NCBI GenBank assembly: GCA_937928555.1
Contig: CALFWR010000084.1
Coordinates: 1-40,987 of the forward strand
Length of the DNA stretch: 40,987 nucleotides
Reading direction: 5' to 3'
Origin: an uncultured Pirellulaceae bacterium
GTDB lineage: Bacteria; Planctomycetota; Planctomycetia; Pirellulales; Pirellulaceae
The notes below the pieces were generated by a model. It did not search any database. It was not told the origin of the DNA and saw only the letters and a program-made list of their open reading frames with translations. Every line of letters begins with the position of its first letter. The stretch's first letter is position 1. Shown one piece after another: positions 35,008 through 40,987 of the stretch. The position numbers and the translations under genes were made by a program.

Positions 35008-35187
35008 TGGGGAGTCGCCTTGGTGGGCTACCGTTGGAAATCGCTGCTGCGAATGAATCCGTTCCCGCTTGAATTGACCCGGCCCTGGTAACCCGACGCG
35101 TGAGTGAGTCACCGCTACGGACTGGTTCACAATTCGTGTTATCTGCTCAGGAAAACAACGTTTTTTGTTTGTCGTTTGGAAACTCGA

Positions 35188-37170
35188 ATGCAAAACAAAC
35201 AGGGATTGGTCGATTCTTGGAATCAAACGAAGGCCGAAGGAAAGCTCGACGGTCTCACGATCGAACAGCGAGTTGCTTTTCACCAAAACCACTTTGCCGA
35301 CTGGGATCGGGAAAATCATGGTCCGCCGCCAGTCTGGTTTCCCGACCCCGGACTATCGGGCCAGACCAACCTTGGCCGCTTCATGGCGTCGCTGGGGCTG
35401 AATTCATTCGAGGAACTGAAGAGCTTTTGGCAATCGAACGCGGATCTGTTTTGGGCGCGGACGATCTCGGAGCTTGCGATCGAGTTCAGCACCGCGCCCG
35501 ATTCGCCTGTCGAGTACGATGACCCGCGAACCCCGACATGGCTTCCCGGTGGTCGGCTGAACATCGCCGCGAGTTGCTTTTTGGCTAAACCCGAGCAGAT
35601 CGCCATTCGATATCGGGCTGCCGGCGAACCGATGCAGGAACTGACCTATGGGGAGCTTGACCGCCGTGTGACCAGGATGGCGGCGTGGTTGGCAAGAAAT
35701 GGTTTTCAGCCAGGCAGTCGAATCGCAGTCGTGTTGCCGATGCACATGGAATCGGTCGTGATCTATTTGGCAATTGTCCGCGCGGGGTGCGCCGTGGTTT
35801 CGATTGCGGATTCGTTCTCGTCAGCTGAAATTGCCAAACGGATCCGGATTTCGCAAGCCAACGCGGTGGTCTACTGTGCGTCCTGGAAGCTGGGCAACAA
35901 AACGATCGAACTGGAGTCGCGGATTCGCGAAGCGGTTGAGTCTGATGCTTGTGAGGGTCTCGGGACGCGGACGTTGGAACTTGCGGAATTGCCGTTGGGC
36001 GCGGTGGCAGAGGACAAAGTTGAGTTTGAGGCACCGGTGCTGCCGCCGGAGCACACCATCAATGTGCTTTTTTCTTCCGGCACCACGGGCGACCCCAAGG
36101 CGATCCCGTGGGACCAGACGACGCCGATCAAGTGCGCAGCGGATGGCTTTTTTCATCACGATATCCGACCGGGCGATGTGGTGGTTTGGCCGACCAACAC
36201 CGGTTGGATGATGGGGCCATGGCTGATCTTTGCCAGCTTGATCAACAAGGCAACCATTGGGCTGTTTGAAGGTTCCCCGATTGGGAAACCGTTTGCGGAA
36301 TTCGTCGCAGAAGCTGGAACGACGATGCTGGGCGTGGTCCCGGCAATCGTGCGGCACTGGCGGCAGTCGGGAAGTCTGCAAGGCGTCGACTGGTCGTCGA
36401 TTCGATGTTTCAGTTCGACCGGTGAAGCCTCCAACGAGTTGGACATGACGTGGCTGTCGGCTTCGGCGGGTTTTCAGCCGATCATTGAGTACTGCGGGGG
36501 GACTGAAATTGGCGGCGGTTACATCAGCAGCACGATGCTGCAGCCGAACGTGGCGGCGGCGTTTTCCACCCCCGCGATCGGGATGGATTTTCGCATTCTG
36601 GACGAACAAGGCACAGCAACTGATGAGGGCGAAATTTTTCTTGTGCCGCCATCAATTGGACTGTCTACGAAATTGCTCAATCGGGATCACTGGCAAACTT
36701 ACTACGCCGACGTGCCCGAATCCGGCGTTCCGCTGCGGCGACACGGTGACCGATTCGTCGAGTTGCCCGGTGGATATTTCCGTGCCGGTGGGCGTGTTGA
36801 CGACACGATGAATCCCGGCGGGATCAAGATTGGTTCGGCCGAGATCGAGTCGATTGTCAATGATCACGCGGATGTTTCCGCGTCGGCGGTGATCGCGGTC
36901 ACGGTCGATAAAGAAGGCAGTTCCTGTCCGGACCGATTGATTCTGTTTGTGGTTAGGGCAGTAGAAGGCGAGCGGAGCGATTCGTCGGACGCGGGTGTCG
37001 CCGTCCGATTGAAACGGGAACTAAACACAACGGTTCGCAGGATGATCAACCCGTTGATTCGCATATCGGAGCTTCATTTTCGGGACAGCTTGCCGCGAAC
37101 GGCTTCCAACAAGATCATGCGGCGTGAATTGCGCAAAGAGTTTTTGCAGAACATGAACGCTGAAAAATAA
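35188..37170 (+). CDS. Acetyl/acyl-CoA synthetase-like AMP-binding protein
   Basis: A 660-aa adenylate-forming ligase. An N-terminal acetyl-CoA-synthetase-type cap (FWQSNADLFW, WLPGGRLNIAASCF) is followed by the P-loop FSSGTTGDPKAIPW (about 293-306), EYCGGTEIGGGY, a G-D segment and the C-terminal lysine K642 in RTASNKIMR. It couples ATP hydrolysis to CoA thioester formation. The overall form recalls AAE17/18-type acyl-activating enzymes. Because it follows hmgA and tyrosine breakdown yields acetoacetate, acetoacetate or a related acid is a possible substrate (inference). The ATG at 35188 gives the natural N-terminus; a GTG at 35104 would add 28 unlikely residues. Confidence 0.88.
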   Translation: MQNKQGLVDSWNQTKAEGKLDGLTIEQRVAFHQNHFADWDRENHGPPPVWFPDPGLSGQTNLGRFMASLGLNSFEELKSFWQSNADLFWARTISELAIEFSTAPDSPVEYDDPRTPTWLPGGRLNIAASCFLAKPEQIAIRYRAAGEPMQELTYGELDRRVTRMAAWLARNGFQPGSRIAVVLPMHMESVVIYLAIVRAGCAVVSIADSFSSAEIAKRIRISQANAVVYCASWKLGNKTIELESRIREAVESDACEGLGTRTLELAELPLGAVAEDKVEFEAPVLPPEHTINVLFSSGTTGDPKAIPWDQTTPIKCAADGFFHHDIRPGDVVVWPTNTGWMMGPWLIFASLINKATIGLFEGSPIGKPFAEFVAEAGTTMLGVVPAIVRHWRQSGSLQGVDWSSIRCFSSTGEASNELDMTWLSASAGFQPIIEYCGGTEIGGGYISSTMLQPNVAAAFSTPAIGMDFRILDEQGTATDEGEIFLVPPSIGLSTKLLNRDHWQTYYADVPESGVPLRRHGDRFVELPGGYFRAGGRVDDTMNPGGIKIGSAEIESIVNDHADVSASAVIAVTVDKEGSSCPDRLILFVVRAVEGERSDSSDAGVAVRLKRELNTTVRRMINPLIRISELHFRDSLPRTASNKIMRRELRKEFLQNMNAEK

Positions 37171-37191
37171 GCGGTCCGATGAGAACGCCGA

Positions 37192-38154
37192 CTAGTCATC
37201 GCGTTTGCGAATCTTTGCAATGAAGAAGGAATCGAATTCTTGGTTGGGAAGAATCCGAACGCACTGCATCAATCGTTTGTCCAATTGAGCATCTTCCCAT
37301 CGCGTCAGGCCTGGCTGCCAGTTTGAAAACGGAACTTCGATTGGAGAAAGGTCGGCGTCCGTTTGATTGCGAAGCAGATGATCCACCTGAAGTTCATTTT
37401 CTTCTGGTGAAAGGCTGCAAGTGCAATAGACAAGCGTGCCGCCTGGTTTTGTTGATTGAAATGCGGATTCGATCAGGCCTTTTTGCTTTCGCGATTGCTC
37501 TTTGACTTTGCGAGGGCTCCAAAACTTCCACGAATCCGGTTTGTCAGCACGAATCCGCGAGTCGCCGCTACAGGGCGCGTCCAGAAGCACGCAGTCGAAG
37601 CGATCCGGGACTTTGCCGCCGGCTTTTCGGCCGTCCATGAGATAGGTCTTTTGGATCGTCACGCCCAGGCGATTGAGGTTGTCCGCGAGGCGATACATGC
37701 GTTTGCGGATCGGTTCGACGACCGAAAGCTTGCCCTGGTTGTTCATTAAATCAGCGATGTGTGACGCTTTGCCGCCAGGGGCTGCGGCGAGATCCAGATT
37801 CCACTGATCGGGCTGCGGTTCCAGGACCAACGTCGCAAAAATGCTCGATAGCCCTTGAATATAGATATGGCCTTCGCTGGCGAGACTGCTGTGAGACAAC
37901 GATTCTCGTTGATCGGGGGAAACGGTAAACGCCTCATCGCACCATGCGACCGGATTGGTTTGGACTTCGGCTTGCGACAAAGCATCCAACGCCGCTTGAG
38001 GGGTCGATTTGATACCGTTGACTCGAAAAGACGTGGTTTTTGTGGCTGCAAAGCTTTCGATAATCGAATCGGCGGTCGCGGCATCGACGATTTTTTTCAG
38101 TCTCGCGCGGTAACTGGCGAGCCAGCTTTGATAGTCCGATTTTGAAGAATCCAT
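37192..38154 (-). CDS. RNA (cytosine-5)-methyltransferase, RsmB/RsmF (NOP2/Sun) family
   Basis: A 320-aa SAM-dependent m5C methyltransferase. The SAM motif is DLAAAPGGKASH (121-132), motif IV DAPCSG (192-197, C195) and motif VI TCSLSPEENE with the catalytic cysteine C246. It is shorter than RsmB and lacks the N-terminal NusB domain and the RsmF C-terminal PUA domain, so it is a minimal family member. Its target (16S rRNA or tRNA) cannot be fixed from the sequence. It converges on the acyl-CoA synthetase gene with only 21 bases between stops. Confidence 0.9.
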   Translation of the reverse strand: MDSSKSDYQSWLASYRARLKKIVDAATADSIIESFAATKTTSFRVNGIKSTPQAALDALSQAEVQTNPVAWCDEAFTVSPDQRESLSHSSLASEGHIYIQGLSSIFATLVLEPQPDQWNLDLAAAPGGKASHIADLMNNQGKLSVVEPIRKRMYRLADNLNRLGVTIQKTYLMDGRKAGGKVPDRFDCVLLDAPCSGDSRIRADKPDSWKFWSPRKVKEQSRKQKGLIESAFQSTKPGGTLVYCTCSLSPEENELQVDHLLRNQTDADLSPIEVPFSNWQPGLTRWEDAQLDKRLMQCVRILPNQEFDSFFIAKIRKRDD

Positions 38155-38508
38155 TGGTTTGATCCGGATGAAACAGGCAGCATGCGATGCTAGCAGCCCA
38201 AGATGTTGTGCCAGCGGATTGTATTGCCAGAAGATAGGATTGTTTCGTTGACGTTAGAAATTGATGTTGCAGAATCCTGTTCGTTGCAGACGACCTGCAA
38301 CGTTCACATTCATCAGGGAGGTAACCGACGAACGCTTAGGAAGGGCGGTCGGAAAAGTGTAACGCAATCCACGGGATTTGGGTTAGGTGCACTTCCGTAT
38401 TGGCGAGCATCCATCGGACGGATTATCGGCCAAAGTATCTTCATTTGCGTGACTTCGGGAATCTTCTGAAGTCGTTCACGACGGACGACTGCATATCAGG
38501 AGAAGTTA
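38155..38508. other. Divergent intergenic region, no gene seen
   Basis: This 354-base stretch lies between divergently transcribed genes and must contain both promoters. An 88-codon open frame on the plus strand lacks a start context and any recognisable sequence. TTGACG at about 38248 could be a -35 box, without a clear -10. AGGAGA just before 38509 is the ribosome binding site of the next gene. Confidence 0.4.
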
Positions 38509-39261
38509 ATGCAACGCAAGCCTATCATTGGACTTAACGCGGACTTTCGTCAGGCTCAACGAAATCAACCATCTTTTTCGGCGGTAACGGCAGGATACTA
38601 CGACAGTATTGCAAGAGCGGGAGCCATTCCGGTCATTGTTCCTCCGGCCAGCAACGAAGACGACATCACACAGCTGCTTTCGACGCTGGACGGGTTTGTG
38701 ATGGTCGGCGGAGCGGACCTTGATCCGCGCCGCGATGGATTCATGCTGCATCCATCTGTGAAGCATCTTGATCCACGTCGCGAACGATTTGATCGCGTTC
38801 TGATGTCTCTGATTGCTGAATCTCGCACGCCAGTTCTGGGTATTGGAGTCGGGATGCAATTGCTTAACGTGACGATGGGCGGCAATCTGTTTTTGCACAT
38901 TCCGGATGATCTTCCGGGTGCGATTCCGCACAAGGATCCACAGGATCCGAATCACCGCCACGGTTTGGATGTGGTAACTGATTCATTGATGGGCCGGGTA
39001 TACGGCGATGGGGAAATTCGCGTTAGCAGTCGTCACCACATGGCGATCGACGAAGTCGCAAGTGGCTTTGCCGTGACCGCTCGCTGCCCCGATGGTGTCG
39101 TTGAAGCGATCGAAAGCGAAATGCAGGACTGGATCGCAATCGGGACTCAGTTCCACCCCGAAAACGATGCCGCGTCTGCGTTGGACCTGCGGATCTTCGA
39201 AGAGTTCGTCGATTTGATTCGCGAGCCAGAACCGGCAGTTGCGATGCGAGCGGTTGCATAG
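38509..39261 (+). CDS. Peptidase C26 (gamma-glutamyl-GABA hydrolase-like) protein lacking the catalytic cysteine
   Basis: A 250-aa class I glutamine amidotransferase-fold protein of the C26/PuuD family. The family landmarks are FVMVGGADLDPRR, VLGIGVGMQLLNV and QFHPEND. The nucleophile in family members is the cysteine of G-I-C-x-G; here codon 113 is GGA, giving G-I-G113-V-G, while H216 and E218 remain. The protein is therefore unlikely to hydrolyse gamma-glutamyl amides by the usual mechanism. The reading frame is otherwise intact. AGGAGA precedes the ATG at 38509, and a strong hairpin terminator follows. It is monocistronic. Confidence 0.88.
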   Translation: MQRKPIIGLNADFRQAQRNQPSFSAVTAGYYDSIARAGAIPVIVPPASNEDDITQLLSTLDGFVMVGGADLDPRRDGFMLHPSVKHLDPRRERFDRVLMSLIAESRTPVLGIGVGMQLLNVTMGGNLFLHIPDDLPGAIPHKDPQDPNHRHGLDVVTDSLMGRVYGDGEIRVSSRHHMAIDEVASGFAVTARCPDGVVEAIESEMQDWIAIGTQFHPENDAASALDLRIFEEFVDLIREPEPAVAMRAVA

Positions 39262-39288
39262 GTTCGCTTTGGGACGAAGCAAAGAAAG

Positions 39289-39314
39289 AAGGCGGCCATT
39301 GGGCCGCCTTATTT
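39289..39314 (+). terminator. Hairpin terminator after the C26-family gene
   Basis: AAGGCGGCC (39289-39297), a four-base loop, and GGCCGCCTT (39302-39310) form a perfect 9-bp GC-rich stem, followed by ATTT. It ends 28-50 bases after the stop codon. The T-tract is short, and the interspersed repeat begins immediately afterwards, so insertion may have interrupted a longer tract. Confidence 0.75.
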
Positions 39315-39500
39315 ATCCCGGATTATTCACGAGGCGTGACTTTCAGTTCAGCCAATGAACGCCGTATCGGTCCGGGTAAAGTCGCTTTTCTGCACTTCAT
39401 CGGCGAGGTGAACCAAAATTTCCGAGGCGAACCCGGTGTCACGTTAACTTTTGTGTGGTTCAACCCAATCAACGCCCGTTGTCGTGAATAATTCCGGATC
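39315..39500 (-). repeat. Complete interspersed inverted-end element, subfamily B
   Basis: A 186-bp element with the left end ATCCCGGATTATTCACGA and right end TCGTGAATAATTCCGGAT. Only the terminal 30-40 bases match subfamily A (for example ATCAACGCCCGT next to the right end and GAGGCGTG next to the left); the middle differs completely. It is inserted directly behind the terminator of the preceding gene. Confidence 0.85.
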
Positions 39501-39719
39501 AACTGAGAAACCACGAGGTCTGCTAGCGAGCCCGGAATGCGACTGGTCTAACTGCAAATACAGCGTCAGGCCGCGGAATGCAGTGAGTGGACTTGGAGCA
39601 AATGATCAATATCTGGTATCGTCGCAAGCGTCGTGAACCACTTGTTGTGGTTGGCGTACTGATTTTTCTGCGGCAATCGCGGAAACGACCCGCAAGGATG
39701 CGGGAATCTTGGTACATGG

Positions 39720-40778
39720 ATGTCAACGATGCGTTTACGCCCCGTCGCGGTTTCTGTATTGGTCTGCCTACTGTGGGCCTGTGGCTCGCAAAAAGCTGTC
39801 TTGGCGCAGCGGATGTTCCGCTCGGACAGTGCCAACTTTGTGGTGTTGGCTCCCGATCCGGCGTTTGCGCGGAAAGTTAACGGCGAGGCCGAGCGTTTTC
39901 GAAGAGAGCTTGCTGTCGATTGGCTTGGCCAGGAACTGCCAGCCTGGCGAGAGAAATGTCCGATTCACGTTTCACTTTCACCGCATTCGGGCGGTGAAAC
40001 CAGTTTTGCGTTCGTAAGCAATGGAATTCAGCGAGCCGAACCCAACGGTTGGGACATGAAAGTCTTTGGGACGCCAGAGCGAATTTTGGATTCAGTCCTG
40101 CCTCACGAAATTACGCACACGATCTTTGCCACGCATTTCAGACAGCCGCTGCCACGCTGGGCCGATGAAGGTGCCTGTACGACTGTCGAACACAATGCGG
40201 AAAAGCAGAAAAACCACCAGATGCTGATTGGGTTTCTTTCGGCCAGCCCCTCACGTGGCATCCCATTCAATCGCATGTTTACGCTCAGGGATTATCCCGA
40301 GGACATCCTGCCGCTGTACGCTCAAGGTTTCAGTGTTGCCAAATTCTTGATCACGCAAAAGGGACGAAAGCCATTTATGCAATTCCTTGCCACGGGCATG
40401 GAACTGGAGACCCCCGGACAGGAAACCCGCGCTTGGGACCAGGCGACCCAGCAGCATTATGGCTACAAGGATCTTTCCGAATTGCAAGTTCGTTGGCAGC
40501 GTTGGGTTGCCGACGGAAGTAACCTGCAAGAACTTCAACGACAGGACAGTGCTCCGTCTTCGGGATTGGCAACAGGGCTCGCAAGCCGCGATGCAGAGCT
40601 TTCGCAACAAAATCGGCAAAACACCTCAAGCGCATCACGGCCAACAAGGACAGCTGACAATCGGGAGCAAAACCTCCAACAGCTCAATCAGGGCTGGTAC
40701 GCAAAACAAATGAAGGCCGGCGGGACGACTCGATCATTTTCGCCGCCAAAGAATCCTGCAAAAACGATTTGGCGATAA
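39720..40778 (+). CDS. Putative secreted gluzincin-like metallopeptidase
   Basis: A 352-aa protein with a hydrophobic N-terminal signal (VAVSVLVCLLWACG); the LLWAC could be a lipobox, or cleavage may occur after AVLA. The zinc motif HEITH starts at H129, and ADEGACTTVE about 20 residues later provides the third ligand, typical of gluzincin/peptidase MA-like domains. The C-terminal 90 residues are Gln/Ser/Asn-rich and probably disordered. It is probably a cell-envelope protease, with unknown substrate. ATGs at 39720 and 39729 are both possible starts; the latter gives a more standard signal peptide. A hairpin AACCAC-TTGTT-GTGGTT lies about 70 bases upstream. Confidence 0.78.
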   Translation: MSTMRLRPVAVSVLVCLLWACGSQKAVLAQRMFRSDSANFVVLAPDPAFARKVNGEAERFRRELAVDWLGQELPAWREKCPIHVSLSPHSGGETSFAFVSNGIQRAEPNGWDMKVFGTPERILDSVLPHEITHTIFATHFRQPLPRWADEGACTTVEHNAEKQKNHQMLIGFLSASPSRGIPFNRMFTLRDYPEDILPLYAQGFSVAKFLITQKGRKPFMQFLATGMELETPGQETRAWDQATQQHYGYKDLSELQVRWQRWVADGSNLQELQRQDSAPSSGLATGLASRDAELSQQNRQNTSSASRPTRTADNREQNLQQLNQGWYAKQMKAGGTTRSFSPPKNPAKTIWR

Positions 40779-40813
40779 GGACATCGGGACTGCGATCTTT
40801 TGCAATGTATTTG

Positions 40814-40987
40814 ATCCCGGATTATTCACGACGACGGGCGTTGATTCTACGTCTGGCCAACGGGAGCAAGGGGAAAAGCTGAATTTCAACAAGAATCGCG
40901 AATCATCCGATAGATGGAAACCACAGCGATCGTTTCATCGCATCAGAGACGCGGATCACTGTCTCAACTGATTCTGACGCCCACGCC
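40814..40987 (+). repeat. Interspersed inverted-end repeat, subfamily A, cut by window edge
   Basis: It begins ATCCCGGATTATTCACGACGA and continues through most of the element; only the right inverted end is missing. The last 122 bases align with bases 1-121 of the window with around twenty differences, so this is a separate copy in the same orientation. Confidence 0.85.

Noticed and set aside
38203..38469. 88-codon frame in the divergent intergenic region
   Set aside because: No start context or protein-like features; the region is needed for two promoters.

Overview
The window looks like chromosome of a marine-type planctomycete, probably Pirellulaceae. The evidence is a secreted protein with the N-terminal LEPRxxLA signal, tandem small membrane proteins that begin with NPFESP, a huge FG-GAP/UnbV/TPR lipoprotein, a Ser/Thr kinase with DWG in place of DFG, and AGTAGGCACAC-type palindromes between genes. 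Taxonomy is inferred from these signatures only. Both ends of the window lie inside copies of the same roughly 190-bp repeat.

Layout. At 0.3-11.8 kb is an ordinary core-like region: a FabG-like reductase, two small NPFESP membrane proteins, a divergent sugar oxidoreductase/isomerase pair, tadA, the giant lipoprotein, cdsA, rsmG and a protein kinase. At 12.0-14.1 kb is a two-gene Septu-type anti-phage module (ptuA ATPase, ptuB HNH nuclease). At 14.4-27.2 kb is a compact biosynthetic cluster on the plus strand, with most genes overlapping or abutting: an Sfp/EntD-type phosphopantetheinyl transferase, an A-T-KS-AT-ACP-aminotransferase megasynthase, a C-A-T NRPS, two alpha/beta-hydrolase-fold proteins and a small membrane protein. 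At 27.2-28.8 kb, repeat-rich DNA separates the cluster from a convergent metal-ABC ATPase and a membrane-anchored partner. At 29.4-31.3 kb is an RTX-repeat metzincin. At 31.9-37.2 kb is a homogentisate-type tyrosine degradation cluster (hppD, hmgA, a flavin-reductase-like protein, an acyl-CoA synthetase). The remainder holds an RNA m5C methyltransferase, a C26 amidotransferase-like protein without its cysteine, and a putative secreted metallopeptidase.

How the cluster could work. The PPTase arms three carrier domains. The first adenylation domain has pocket residues that resemble the glycine code. The KS would extend the loaded amino acid with malonate, since the AT carries the HAFH motif. 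The C-terminal class III aminotransferase would convert the beta-ketone to a beta-amine, as in the MycA/ItuA family. The second protein would then add another amino acid, again with a glycine-like code. The simplest predicted backbone is 3,4-diaminobutyryl-glycine or a lactam derived from it. No thioesterase domain is present; a downstream hydrolase with a cysteine at the nucleophile elbow is the candidate release enzyme. This product is inference.

A second theme is an interspersed repeat family with inverted ends (ATCCCGGATTATTCACGA). It occurs in six full or partial copies and two subfamilies, and resembles a non-autonomous mobile element. No tRNA, rRNA, CRISPR array, transposase or recombinase was seen.
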